64,000 nucleotides of DNA from Zygnema cylindricum (GCA_037447655.1 JBBHKE010003519.1:62001-126000); one strand, 5' to 3'. Shown: positions 22,951-34,225, counted from the stretch's first letter. Made by a program: numbers and translations. Notes: generated by a model from the letters alone, not told the origin.

Positions 22951-23203
22951 TTCCCCCGGCGTCGCCAGCGCGCTGAGTATCCTCCTGGCCCTCTGCACGT
23001 GCAGCAGCGCCAGTGCCGTGAGCGCCGCCGCCAGCGGCTGGTGGTGGTGGTGGGGGCCCCCCCCCGGGGGCGTGGTGGTGGTGGTGGTGGTGGTGGTGGT
23101 GGGGGCCGTCCGCCGCCGCCAGCGTGGCCTGCACGCAGCGCAGGGCGGAGGCGGCGTCGTGGCGGAGGAGCCGCGCGAGGCTCTGCCGGGAGGACGGCTC
23201 CAT
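20036..23203 (-). CDS. WRKY transcription factor, two exons
   Basis: WRKY proteins bind W-box DNA in the nucleus. Exon 1 runs 23203-21613 and exon 2 20723-20036, with a GT-AG intron of 889 bases. The domain begins DGHHWRKYGRKKLK at the end of exon 1 and continues SYYRCCKRDETGCPAKF to FFEEHNH in exon 2, giving the zinc ligands C-X7-C-X23-H-X-H. The intron splits the Arg codon after AG (phase 2), exactly where most plant WRKY genes are split. The heptad is WRKYGRK rather than WRKYGQK. Before the domain lies a long Pro/Ser/His-rich disordered stretch with LPAQ repeats. After it comes a tail of alternating Gln and Asn. I prefer the ATG at 23203 (MEPSSRQSLARLLRHD, then a helical ALLHVQRARRILSAL segment); the frame must slip twice in exon 1, both times at G/C homopolymers (near 23052-23070 and 22916-22950), which I read as assembly errors. 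Confidence 0.85.
20120..20480 (-). repeat. Hexanucleotide repeat coding Gln-Asn
   Basis: Imperfect repeats of CAGAAT on the minus strand (ATTCTG on plus), with ATT/CAA variants, encode the alternating Gln-Asn/Gln-Ile tail of the WRKY protein. The complementary strand is also open and would give an Asp/Ser/Phe-rich peptide, which I treat as a shadow. Confidence 0.85.
22916..22950. repeat. 35-base poly-C run
   Basis: An uninterrupted run of 35 C on the plus strand (poly-Gly on the minus strand) within WRKY exon 1. The reading frame changes across it, so its length is probably miscalled. Confidence 0.9.
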
Positions 23204-25494
23204 GGGGGGGTGGCGAGGCCAGAGGGGGGGGGGGGGGACAGGCTGGAGGGGGAATTGGGGGGTTGACTAAGGACAAGAAGGGGGGGAGGGGAGTGGAATT
23301 GACGGAGGGAGGGGGGGTTTCGGTTGGGAAGTACGCGGAGGGGGATCTTGGGGGGACGCGTGGCGGGAGGGGAGTGGTGGATGGGGAGGAGAGGGTGGGA
23401 GCGGTCAACTGAGGGATGGACTAGGGGGGACCGAGGAGGGGTTGACTTGACAAAGGAAGACTGGATGGGGTACGGAAGGGAGGTATGTGTGGACTAATCG
23501 TGTAGGGAGGGGGGAGGTAGGGTGTACGGAGGGTTTGGCGAGGGATTTACGTGGCAGAAGGCGTTGAAGGAATCCGTTGACGAGTTTGTTGTACGGCAGG
23601 ATTTGAAGATGAAAGGACTGCACGTGTTGGACAATGATTTGTAAGACAAGGGATGCAGGTTGCGTGTTAGGTCGAGTCGTCAGAGAGTACATAGCCGTAC
23701 ATGAAGATAAGACAAATGTTCTTTCAATGATTGATGACTAGATTTTACTATGTTTGTCTCTTCTGCGTACGTCTGATTTTTTCGTCAAATTTGAGATTTT
23801 GGAGTTTGGCTGCCGTAAATGTCCGTGTGCGACAAACGCTTAGAATATGAGCTGTCCGATGAGATCTGGCCGACAAGGCGCCAATCCGTACATGTCAGCA
23901 ATAATCCGTACGTCTCACAATAATTGGCTCGCCGACTGAAAAGGACCGGCCTGTGGACGCAGGCCGAGATCTTATGCTCTCCTATCGCTGGGGATCTCCT
24001 TGCAGTGTCGGCTTCGGCCAGTATAAAGTCCTTCTCCGTACAGCTTTAAATTCCAAAACGAACAGAACAAGGGAACGAAAAAGTGACATGTCGGATATTT
24101 ACGCGAAGACTTTTATTTGGAAGGGATCAAAGGTAAAAACAAAAAAATTGGAATGTACAATTCAACGCGACAAGAAAAGACCGTATCGGTCCGAATTTCA
24201 GATCGAAGGGCTGGGCAGCGTTTGTCCTTTCGAAGATAAAATCTCGTCGTTATAACTTTTATCACCGCGTAGAATGGTCGTACGGACGACTCACTAGTCT
24301 GTGGTCGGCTGGATATGCCAGCTGTAGCCGTTGATTGCCTCTAAATATGGGATGGCCGTTATAAGCGGAGCAGGCGAAGTCCTTCGACGTGTGCAAATAC
24401 ACGACTTTTAGAAAGACAAAAAGTATGGCAAGTCACCGTCACATCCTGAGGGGTTTCAAGAACAGACCTCGAATAATGTCTCTTTTGCACCTTTTTGCAG
24501 ATTGAAGCCACGTGGATCGCTGTTAATGGCAAATTAAATTGTAGGATTATCAATTTTGTACACGACGAAAGAAAAAATCGGTTAGCTGTGAGTATATGCA
24601 GAATGTGTATGGAATGCAAAGTCGCACTTACAATTATTTCTTTGTCGGATGACGTCATTAATCGTCCATGTCAGCTTATGCTATTCCAGCGCCAGCTCAG
24701 CTTCACAGATATTTCGTGTGAAAAGCGCAGCACGCCCAGTTTTACAGCCTAGTAGCAATGATTGCGCCCTTCGTAGCCGTTGGATTGCCGCGTGACCGAA
24801 ATAGCCGGCCACAAACTGCCCGTTTGACCTAACCACTCTCGCTATGCCGGCAAGCTTCGACTTCTTCCAGGCCGAAGCTCCAGGAGAACCGAAGGCTTCT
24901 TATTTTCTTGTTACGCTGTCGGGATGCTACTGTAATTTCAGCACATAGGACGTACAACAAACATGCCACAACATTCCGCATACGACAAACCTACCACTAC
25001 AAAAACAATCGCAACAAAAAAGTTTACTGTTCTGGACGTCGATTTCAAAATCTCGACTATCGCGATTCTTTTGACGCGCGAGGTTTGTGTCTTTTGTGGA
25101 CGCCCGAAACAAAACCTACCGTCCAGTTGACTCGACTTCTGAACCCTTTCCGACCAAACCCCCCCCAAAAGCGCCAAAGTCCCGCGGATCAAGCTTGGAA
25201 GGGAAGAGCGCGGTCGATTGGCGTCCGCCAAAAGATTCGCAGCGGCCGTTGGGTCAAGATCCTTGCGCAGAACACCTAGAACTGGGACGTGACGATCTCC
25301 GGCGTCGTTTTCTATTCCTGCACACGCATGCATCGTCCGTACAAATAATGTTTTGAGTTCCTTGGATTACGGACAAAATTTGTTGTCGTTCGTTCCGGTC
25401 CCGCCAGATTCGGCGGTATTTGTTATTTTGATATGTCGGCCATTTCGCTCCAATTGTCGCAATTTCACCTACGGGTACTCGAACAACAAATTAG
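23204..25494. other. Upstream of WRKY gene, no gene called
   Basis: The first 250 bases are G-rich and probably the promoter/5' UTR of the WRKY gene. Further out there are ORFs of 85-130 codons on both strands (e.g. 23953-24255 plus, 24938-25333 minus) that overlap each other and show no motif. The DNA is rich in GTAC and probably consists of old repeats. Confidence 0.45.
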
Positions 25495-25636
25495 TAGTGT
25501 TGTGTATCGGTAAGGATTTTCCGATAACCGATATGGGCCATTTTTCGGGGACCCGATAATCGATATATTGGTACAATATATCGCTATCGGTCTTATCGCC
25601 GATAACGATAACTATCGGCGATAACTGTACGAACCG
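25495..25636. mobile_element. hAT-like MITE family A, left part
   Basis: Begins TAGTGTTGTGTATCGGTAA and follows the 13231-14115 copy closely until it runs into the assembly gap, so the right end is not seen. Confidence 0.75.
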
Positions 25637-25646
25637 NNNNNNNNNN
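25637..25646. other. Assembly gap (10 N)
   Basis: Ten N, placed inside a hAT-like element. The sequence changes family across the gap, so more than ten bases may be missing. Confidence 0.99.
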
Positions 25647-26263
25647 CACTTATACCAATGTCATTGTGGAACGAAACGTACACATAAAATACCTCCCGTT
25701 ATAGTTTCGTTCATTGTACAATACAAATCTAAGTGAATGAACATATTGAAATTGTACGGTTTCATAGCGTTGTAACGTAACTGCGTTTTACATCCTGATG
25801 CATAGATTTGACTATACGACGTGACAATGAACGTTTCGCATACGTTGTACTCGCACCTATTTTACTGTAACCATATTCACCGCGTGCGAAACAAACGCTT
25901 ATTAGAGTCACGAATGAACTTTAGTGAAAGTACACATACCCGTACATTTCGACAGTTTATACTCGTACCTATTTTAGTGTATAATTATGCACGGTGTAAT
26001 GATTGTACATTCGCAAACCCAAAATAGAATTATGGAATCTGTTAGGGGACGGACGCCACGACGTACGGATTGTCAGATTTTGTACTTCTACCTATTTTAC
26101 AGTATATGCTACGACGGCGGATCATGTATACCCAAATCAACGTTATGGAGAAATTACAATTTAACATTTTTTTGAAAATGGTATTGATACACAAATTAGA
26201 GTACATGACACTAATTCATTATATACACTAATAATTTCTATACGCTAATAACGATGCACGATG
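25647..26263. mobile_element. Mariner-like MITE, right part
   Basis: Close match to 14980-15580 plus 17281-17331 without the two Harbinger-like insertions. Ends CGCTAATAACGATGCACGATG then TA. Confidence 0.75.
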
Positions 26264-26267
26264 TAGT

Positions 26268-26689
26268 TTATGTGATAGAGCTATTTCAACTATGAAGTTT
26301 ACTCTAATTTATTTAAGTACTTTAATTTGGCACGGTAATATCCTCTACTGTAAATAAGGTATTCGTACAAAATTTGGCAAAACGTACAGTTTATCGTCAC
26401 TATGACGTTTGCACTACACGGTTTGTTTAAACGCAGTTACATGATAACGGCATGTATTAAATCATTGTTTGTACTTTTTTACTTAATGAAGTACAATTTT
26501 GCACGGTCGGAGGTCGTCCGTACTCCACACTATTCAAAACGAACTTATTTTAGAACTAAAAACGCTAATTAAACTTTACCTTAAATAGAATAATGAAAAA
26601 ATTAGAATCATTTACTCCATTTCATCTGATAGAGTCGAAATTTCGAGCGACCGAATTAGAGTAATTTACTATAATTACCATTCGTGGTG
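26268..26689. mobile_element. Mariner-like MITE, 5'-truncated
   Basis: Homologous to the interior and right end of 36352-36848; ends in CATTCGTGGTG then TA. Its left part is missing, abutting the previous element. Confidence 0.75.
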
Positions 26690-26728
26690 TACCTTACTGC
26701 TCTGTATTGTATTGCTATGCATTTGCTG

Positions 26729-27317
26729 CATAGTTCAAAAGTAGGTGACAAGACATCCATACAATATGCCTAATGTACATAAATTTTACAATACAACCTT
26801 AAGACCCATATTGTATTGGTCGCAAAATGAAATAAAATTGTAACAAGGTTGATTTGCACATGGTTCGATAGAGAATTAAACGCCATGTCTAAATTTGAAA
26901 AAAAAAACGGACAAAAAAATCTTTTTCTGTGAGTTTTGAGCGACTCTTTATTTAAACCGATAGATTTGGACGATCTGACGGTCGTTGATGAAAGTAACGA
27001 TCTAAGAAGATCACATGAAAAGCCCATAACACAACTTACGACGGGACTATTGTCACATTCGTCCGCAGGTTTTTTTTTTCCCGGTTTTTTTTTCGCGCAA
27101 TGTCATCCTACGCCGTGTCAGTTTGCTAAAAAATTTCGTTCAGCGGCGTGCGCTGTACTATGAGCATACGTCAGATTCGTACGCTCGTATAGGGGTGTGC
27201 ACAACACACACACACACATACAGTATGCCTACGTTGCGCGAGTTTTGTGCCAAGCTTTGTGCGCCTACCAAAGGCCTACCAAAGGCCTACCATAAAAACG
27301 CCTACTTTTTAACTATG
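26729..27317. mobile_element. hAT-like MITE family B, complete
   Basis: Begins CATAGTTCAAAAGTAGGTG and ends CGCCTACTTTTTAACTATG. Flanked by ATTTGCTG (26721-26728) and ATTTGTTG (27318-27325), an 8-bp duplication with one change. No transposase. Confidence 0.85.
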
Positions 27318-27325
27318 ATTTGTTG

Positions 27326-27854
27326 CATTCACGCCGAAAATGGATGATGAATGAGATGATAAAATGAATGTCCTTTTGTTTTGTTTGGACGTGAAATGCT
27401 CTTTACTTCATCTCACGTCAACTAAAACGCCGCGATGTGAATCATGTTGCCGTACGATTAAGCGCCGAGGAATCAAATATGTCCGTACCATTCATTTATT
27501 CATTCGGGATACGACTTCATGTTTTTTCAAAGTCAGATTTTTGCATTCCGAAAAGGGTCTCCGGAAAAAAGGATGACTTACCACAGTTGTCAAGTTTTGG
27601 CGCACTTCACCGTATGTTTTGTCCGTCGCTACGCTACAAATCATATATTTTGTCTGTCGCTACGCTCCAAAAAGGTTGACATCCGAGCAGTCGGTCAGTT
27701 TGGCGCCTCTGTTTTTGTTTTTTTGCGAAATCAATGGTACCGGATTATTCATTTTATCATCTCATTCATCATCCATTTCCGGTGTGAATGCAACAATTGC
27801 ACTGTAATGTATAGTATTGTATTGTATTGTCAAATAATGGAAATTTGTAATGTA
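27326..27854. other. No gene recognised
   Basis: Several overlapping plus-strand ORFs exist in all three frames here (27364-27878); none has a recognisable domain or splice signals, so I do not call a gene. Confidence 0.4.
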
Positions 27855-28394
27855 CACCGCCAATCGCTATTAGCGTAGTGTACGCTAATTCCGTCCCACT
27901 TTTTTTTATTTTTTATTCTCCATTAGTGTAATTCATTCTAGTTCTTTCTTTACTCTATTGAGGGTTAATTTTTTAGTACCGTACAAAACGGAAGTACGTC
28001 ATCTTTTAAATAGTGTGGTGTACTGTCAAAGTCAGACCGTACAAAAATGTACTTTTTTAAGTGAAAAAGTACAATTAATTTTGTTTAGTAGCCGTGGACG
28101 CATGAGAATGTGCGGTCTAAAAAGGGTATCAAATCGGGTTGTCAAATATCACGTTCACATATATTCGTCCAGCAACCACGTTTGTGTACGATTTGTCAGA
28201 TTTTGTACAAATACCTATATTAGTGTAAGCATGTTTGCGACCGACATTTACTTTATTCAAAGACCCAAATTAGAATTATTAAACAATTAGAATGTATGTT
28301 TTTTTTCAAAAATTTCAAATTCTTAATTAGCGTAAACCACGGTAATTATTCATATATCCTAAAGAAACTTCTACGCTAATAGCGATTTGCGGTG
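27855..28394. mobile_element. Mariner-like MITE, complete
   Basis: Starts CACCGCCAATCGCTATTAGCG and ends CGCTAATAGCGATTTGCGGTG, with TA on both sides. Contains an internal GTGTGGTGTAC segment shared with the first kilobase of the window. Confidence 0.85.
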
Positions 28395-28423
28395 TACCAT
28401 TCCGGCCGTGTAATATCCTGTTA

Positions 28424-29202
28424 GGGTGCGTCTCCATGTGCCTAAGTAAGGGTTTTTTTCTGTCGTTTTCCTGTAAAACTTAGAGCCGTACTGCTTAAGT
28501 TTCAACCATACAAAAAAATAGAGAAAATGAGAAGTACATTTTGCGTCATCATCGAATTTAAGATGTACTACATGTTGTCGTTTTGTGTTCTTCGACCTAC
28601 GGCCACGCCAAAAAACGTCATCTTCAAACTTTTCTTTTAAACACAGGGAAGATGTGTTTTAAAACAAAGAATTTTGGATCTATAAATAGAAACACGTAGT
28701 CGCAAGTGTGATTTTTTTTCAAAAAATTTCAAAAGAATTCAAGCGACGAAGAAAAGTGCACGATCCGCTATGTTTTGTCCGTTTGCGTTTAGGTACGACA
28801 AGGCAAAGTACACAATTTGTTTAATTTTGTCCGTTTGCGCCTTGTACGGATTTTATCTCGCGGGTCTCAAGATCCGATGCCATTTCACGTCGAGCGGACA
28901 AGAGACGCATAGGCAAAGTGCATCTTCTTCAACCGTGAAACGGCACAGGCTGGCTGGCGGTACGTCTACAATGTCACGAAAAGTCATGCGACGTCACACG
29001 CAGTTACAAAAAATAACGTGCGTCATCACATTGTACACTGTCGACAGGCGTCACGGGCATTGTCGAAGTTTACAATAGTCACGCCCTTAAGTGACAACTT
29101 CGTTTGGTACACATAGGGACACGCGAAATCCGGGTCCGCCGGATCTGCGCTAAAATACAAAGTAAATTCTATACAAAGTTTCAATTACATGGAGACGCAC
29201 CC
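28424..29202. mobile_element. Harbinger/Tourist-like MITE 3
   Basis: Begins GGGTGCGTCTCCATGTG and ends CATGGAGACGCACCC, with TTA on both sides (28421-28423, 29203-29205). No transposase. Confidence 0.85.
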
Positions 29203-29205
29203 TTA

Positions 29206-29608
29206 GTCTGTTACGACATCTGGAAGTGTTCGAAAATGCTTTTCCACAAAAAAATAGCCTGCTGTACGCTCTTACACTTATACAAACGTACAGTTGCACA
29301 CATACGTACACACAGTTGTATACTTATAAACGTATGCATGTGCAAACCAAAGTAGTTATAATACCCTTCTTTTTGTTTGAAAACATCCGGGCAGTTTTCC
29401 GGATGTAGTTCCTCTTGCTTTCTTTTCTACTTCCGAATCAATGGTGTGTTTATGAAAACAGCTATTTGCCTTACAATGGCCATGACTTCATGTTTTATGA
29501 TATTCTTCAAGTGCTAGCCATCCGTTTATTAGTAGGAAACCTCACTAAACAATCCTAAACGCAGATAGTGATTCTTCCTAAGCTTTAGAATTCTCTACTT
29601 TTTACTCG
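29206..29608. other. 5' flank of the TraB-like gene
   Basis: Presumed promoter and 5' UTR; I see no clear TATA box. GTAC density drops sharply here compared with the transposon-rich DNA upstream. Confidence 0.4.
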
Positions 29609-31882
29609 ATGGAATCGTCCCTTGCTGAAGGAGGATCTGATAGAGCTCGTTTTTTGTCCGGACTGACTTCCCTTTCTACGAAACTCTTTCACTTCTTTTC
29701 TTCATCAGCCTGGTCTGTTATTTTTCAGTCTCCTGGCCCTACTAGGTTGGAGCTGTCTGACACTTTTGTGAAACGGTTACAGAATGATGGTAAATTAGGG
29801 GAAGATGCAGGCTCCTTTGTATTCGTTTTGAAATCTCAAAATTCATCAGGTGTTTTGTATATATTGTCAACTGAGCTTTTATCGGAGAGGTCGGTTTCAC
29901 ACGTGCGAGAGCTTATTGCAGCTGTGAAACCAGATATAGTAGTGGCTCAAGCAGAAAAAAGCGACACGTGGCTTTTGGAGCCGTCTATTTTGGAAGCTTC
30001 CATGAAACTTGAGGGACTACGCGAAAGTGTAGAATGTATGGGTGATGGTCCTTGTCGGGAATTGGATGATAACACTCAAAGTAAGGAATTAAGGTTGCAG
30101 AAGAGAAATGCTGGAGTGGCTGAAGGAACCAAAGAGAAAGGGTTTGTACCGACTAGTTCTTTTGATGTTGTGAAAGAATCAGTGATTAAAGGTGTTGGAG
30201 TTTCAGATTACAAGCTGTTAGGGTTTATGGAAGTGCTAGATTCCATTTTTGGAACAACTTTTGTTGGCCGAATTGCAGCGGCCAAGCAAGCAGCTGAAAA
30301 AGCTAATTCTCAGTTTTTGTATTTGGAGACGGCAATTGCCGATTCCTTGAAGGAAAATGATATGACAAAGTTTTTGGAACCGTCATCTTTGAGAGAAAAA
30401 AATTATCCTGTAGAGACCGCTCACAGTTCAATGGACGCTCTTTCTCCCCTCTCTCGCCTCTCTCCCCTCTCTCCTTTATCTCATCTTAATCTGCTTCAAA
30501 ATCAACATAAAAAGAGAATAGAGAGCAATGGGGATGGAGATGAGTGTACTCTGTTGTCAAATGACAGGGAGAATGAATCTCAGAATGTAGGGAGAGAAAA
30601 CTTTGTGGGTGTAGAACCTTTCGTAGGACAGCTTGTAGAATCCTTTCTGCAGGGTTACGTAGAAGCTTTTCCAGAAGTCAATGAATTAAAGCAGGCTCAC
30701 CAAAATGCAAGGCACTTGTCATGGCTTGTGACAAAAGGTAGACTTGCTTCTCAAGGGGAGCTGAAAAGTATGTGGTATTTTAGGCAAGCAGTTGAAACGT
30801 TCCGTATTTGTAGTGTCCTCACAGCTCGGAGTTTGCCTGAGATGAATTGTAGTCTACAAACTGCAGAGAAACAAAGACAACAAAGGCCAAAATCGGTGGT
30901 TGATATGGAAGGTCTGTCAAAATTGGGGCTTGAAGAGCAGCAGCAATTACTTATTACACATGCTTTGCGAAATGCTTCAAATCAGCAATCGTGTGTGGCA
31001 ATAATGGATGGTTTGGCAGTTCGAGGAGTCCTGAAGCATTGGAATACAGAGGTGTCAATGGATGTGGCCCAGTTTGCGGAGAGATTTTTGTGCAACTCGG
31101 AAGTCATGGAAAAAAAGATGAGAAGGAGCAAAGACGCAAAAGAAACTTCAGAGCAAAATCGAGTCAATTTCATGGGCCAGCATATAGCAACTGGGCTCCA
31201 GGACTCTGGAGAAAGGAGAGAAGATGAGAAAGATGCAATGGTTACTGCTGCAGCTGCTTCAGCATTGGCATTTTGGGCATCACGTTTAGGCTTTGTTTAC
31301 TCAGCAGCAGCAAAAATTGTTGGCTTTAAAGCTCCGTCTATATTCAAAGCTGTTCTGATGTTTGCCGAGCGTGGAATGTTTGCGGGGGGACTTAAGGCTC
31401 TACCAGCAGCTCATTGGGCATCTCCAATCAAAGTTATTTCTGTTGTCCCTAAGGGTGCATTGTCTGGAAAATTTGCTGTCAGTGCAAAAGCGGCGGCTGC
31501 AAGCAAGTCATCATCAGCCTCAGGGAGTGCGGTTGTTCAGACGATGATTGATTCGGCATATCGTTCGAGTTTTCAAATGGGGAGAACTGCATTTTATGGA
31601 TTAATGAATGGAAGAAAAGATAGCACACTAGTGCGTGCCAGTGGACAAATTAGGGGTTGGATGTTGCTGAGCAGTACACTTGCCCTTTGTGGAGCAGTAA
31701 CAGTTTATAGGGAAGAGGTAGAAAGAGTGACTGCAGTTGCACCTTATGCAAGATCTGTGGCGTTAATGGGACAGGGTTTACAAGGCCTTAGAGAGGCCTC
31801 TAATGCTGTTAGATCAGATTCTACTTTTTGGAGGGATCGTTATCAAAAATTAGATTCATATATTTGGAGACAACTGCCATGA
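29609..31882 (+). CDS. TraB-like plant protein, single exon
   Basis: A 757-residue intronless ORF. Residues about 83-112 (LYILSTELLS ... VRELIAAVKPDIVVAQ) match the start of the TraB/PrgY-like fold, in which a helix with VRxLIxxxKPD follows the first strand. Residues about 195-245 and the last 109 residues (GRTAFYGLMNGRK ... GQGLQGLREASNAV) recall an uncharacterised TraB-like protein of land plants; this is from memory, not a search. Hydrophobic Ala-rich segments near residues 544-570 and 685-700 could be membrane helices. The middle is rich in Ser and charged residues and likely disordered. The start at 29609 is the first ATG and precedes a Ser/Phe-rich segment that might target an organelle, which is unproven. 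Function is unknown. The long uninterrupted frame and low GTAC content set it apart from its surroundings. Confidence 0.75.
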   Translation: MESSLAEGGSDRARFLSGLTSLSTKLFHFFSSSAWSVIFQSPGPTRLELSDTFVKRLQNDGKLGEDAGSFVFVLKSQNSSGVLYILSTELLSERSVSHVRELIAAVKPDIVVAQAEKSDTWLLEPSILEASMKLEGLRESVECMGDGPCRELDDNTQSKELRLQKRNAGVAEGTKEKGFVPTSSFDVVKESVIKGVGVSDYKLLGFMEVLDSIFGTTFVGRIAAAKQAAEKANSQFLYLETAIADSLKENDMTKFLEPSSLREKNYPVETAHSSMDALSPLSRLSPLSPLSHLNLLQNQHKKRIESNGDGDECTLLSNDRENESQNVGRENFVGVEPFVGQLVESFLQGYVEAFPEVNELKQAHQNARHLSWLVTKGRLASQGELKSMWYFRQAVETFRICSVLTARSLPEMNCSLQTAEKQRQQRPKSVVDMEGLSKLGLEEQQQLLITHALRNASNQQSCVAIMDGLAVRGVLKHWNTEVSMDVAQFAERFLCNSEVMEKKMRRSKDAKETSEQNRVNFMGQHIATGLQDSGERREDEKDAMVTAAAASALAFWASRLGFVYSAAAKIVGFKAPSIFKAVLMFAERGMFAGGLKALPAAHWASPIKVISVVPKGALSGKFAVSAKAAAASKSSSASGSAVVQTMIDSAYRSSFQMGRTAFYGLMNGRKDSTLVRASGQIRGWMLLSSTLALCGAVTVYREEVERVTAVAPYARSVALMGQGLQGLREASNAVRSDSTFWRDRYQKLDSYIWRQLP

Positions 31883-33704
31883 TGTCACTCCTCAAATGTT
31901 TCAGCACAGGAATGCTGGTGTGTACATTTTTCCATTTTTTAATTTGTACAGAATCGGATCGTTTTTTATCAGGAGCTGGAATTTTTGCAGTTGCTTTGCT
32001 GTTCAGTGACAGAACATTTTTGTGGGAAATGATTCTATAAATAGAGCTGTTTTTTCTGGAGCTTTTAAAATTGATTTTGATTTTGGCAGTTGTTTTAAAT
32101 TGAGAAATAGGTTTTGACATGCTGTGGTTTTTCTGTGCTTTGTTTTTCCTTGAGATAATTATACATATATGTAATGTATGTGTATGTGTGTGTATATATA
32201 TGTCTCTCTTATTATGTTACATGTTATATACTATAATATTGTAACCCTATAATCCACACATATATATGTATATTACTGCTTGATAACTTTGTTTGGACGC
32301 TGGTTATTGGATTACTTGTGAAGCTTTTAGTTTGAATCGGTTTGGAATGGTGATTCAGGACAAGGATTTAAATCTTTTCAACATTTGTTGAATGACATGA
32401 GTTGGCCCTTCTTGTGTACACGACTTGCCGTGTAATCTTGCTGTGGTCACATCCATATTATTTGTCTGCCCACTCTTAACACGTTGGACAACAATGTTGA
32501 TGCTTGCAATAATCTTGCGTAGGAGTTTTTATGTTTTGGTGGATTGTTTGAAATTTAACCTTTCTGATTTCTGATGTTTTTGTGTTGAATGTCAGTACTG
32601 TGGATTGGCTTCTTACTTTTTATTCTCTTAACTTCATTCTTTGCCTATGTATATATCTTTGTGTGTTTCTCTTCTTTATTCCTAACCAATGATATGTTGT
32701 TATAAGATATTGGTGTCTTCCAGAGCTATCGACAAGCGTGGTTCAAACATATCTTCTATCTGTCATTCAAGCTCTTCTGAAGGAACCAGATTTGCCCCCT
32801 CTCCCTCCCTCTATCTCTTCATCACCACCTCCGTTTCCCTCTCCATCTCCCACTCCCTCTCCCTTTAGCCTCTCTCTCTCTCTTCCTCTTCCCCCTACTG
32901 ATAATGTGGATCGAAGGCATGGAAAATGATCATGTTGAAGGTGATTGTTCAATATGAACTTATCCACTAGAGGGATATTGAATTTGCTCTAAATAACCTT
33001 ATTGGTTTATGGAGGGGCATATGGTGACCTCCTACTAGGTCGCCCTTTTTTGTAGACTTACTGCGATTTTGGAGGACTATGGGGCTAATGAATTGTGATG
33101 ATTGCTTGGAAAAAGGTATATTAGTGGAATTGAGGGCCTAATGCGAGGTTTGTTTTCTTATTAAGAATAGGAAGATGCTATGGTGACTGTTGCCTTTGAG
33201 GGTAGAAACCCTTTTGTTTTATGTATTAGTGGCAAGTTTTAGGTTTCAGAAGTCATGATTTTCTTTTTCTTTTGGCTATAGGGACTAGAGTGAGAAGTGG
33301 TCAGAATTTTTTCTTTGAATTCATTTTATCATGCTGACTTTATGTGGTGCCATCCAATCATCTAATATCTACGAAGCATCCACTGTTCTGTCATCTTTAG
33401 AAAGCGCAAGTTATAGTCTGGCATCCACATTCATTTCTGGTATAATCTTCCCAAATAAGGTGCATTGGACACGGTCTACGTCTATTGTACTAAACAGGAT
33501 TTGCTAGTTAATGACCAATTACTATACTATATTTCACCACAGGATTGATGCTGAATTGGTATAGTTGCGAGATCGACTTGAAGAGGTGGCGAGGTCTTCC
33601 TTTCGCAGCATTTAATATTCTTTCTATGTTTGTAAGTTTCGCTGACCCTTTTTCCTCCTGCCCCCTCCTTTTTGGCTTTTGTCGGGTTTTTGATCGCTAT
33701 GTTT
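31883..33704. other. 3' flank, no gene recognised
   Basis: T-rich sequence with TG/TA microsatellite-like runs at 32160-32230 and a CT-rich tract at 32795-32895. Possible 3' UTR near the gene. I could not assemble exons from the short ORFs. Confidence 0.45.
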
Positions 33705-33795
33705 TTGCTTTTGCTTTTGTTTTTTTGCAGCTTCTGCTTTTGCTTTTGCTTTTGTTTTTGTTTTTTTGCTTTTGCTTTTGCTTTTGCTTTTGCAC
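33705..33795 (+). repeat. (CTTTTG)n microsatellite
   Basis: About a dozen copies of CTTTTG with a few TTTTTG variants. Confidence 0.85.
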
Positions 33796-34114
33796 TTCGC
33801 GACTATGTTATTTTTTCTTGAAATCCGTTTCTTTTTTCTTTTTACTCCTCTTCATGAATATATCATCGCTGCTTATATTGATCAAGGAATTTGTGCCCAA
33901 GTTTTCAAGCCTCTCTGAATCATTTTGGAATGGAAAAGGCTTCTCAGGCTGACATTCATCACATGTTTTCTTTTACTCTCTTCTTGCAACCTTGATCTCT
34001 CTTGAATTTTTGCAAATTGGTTTCTGGGAAGGTTTTTTTCCTTTTGTGAATTGTTTCTTTTAGTTTCGAAACGTCTTTGTTATGTGATCTTTGCTGTCTC
34101 ATGTCTATACCTTT

Positions 34115-34225
34115 TGGGGGAATGTATATGAGGATGGGGGAATGCATGTGTATAAGAATGGGGGAATATATATAAGAATGGGGGAATATGTATAAAAATG
34201 GGGGAATAATATAAAATGGGGGAAT
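34115..34225 (+). repeat. GGGGGAAT minisatellite
   Basis: Five or six imperfect units of about 16-24 bases, each containing ATGGGGGAAT followed by an AT-rich spacer. Confidence 0.8.

Noticed and set aside
21609-23408. Uninterrupted 599-codon minus-strand frame starting at 23408
   Set aside because: The 5' part is Pro/Gly/Arg composition from GC-rich DNA; the sensible N-terminus (MEPSSRQS) is in another frame from 23203.
27364-27878. Overlapping plus-strand ORFs
   Set aside because: Three frames are open at once in low-information sequence, with no domain, splice signal or homology to anything I know.
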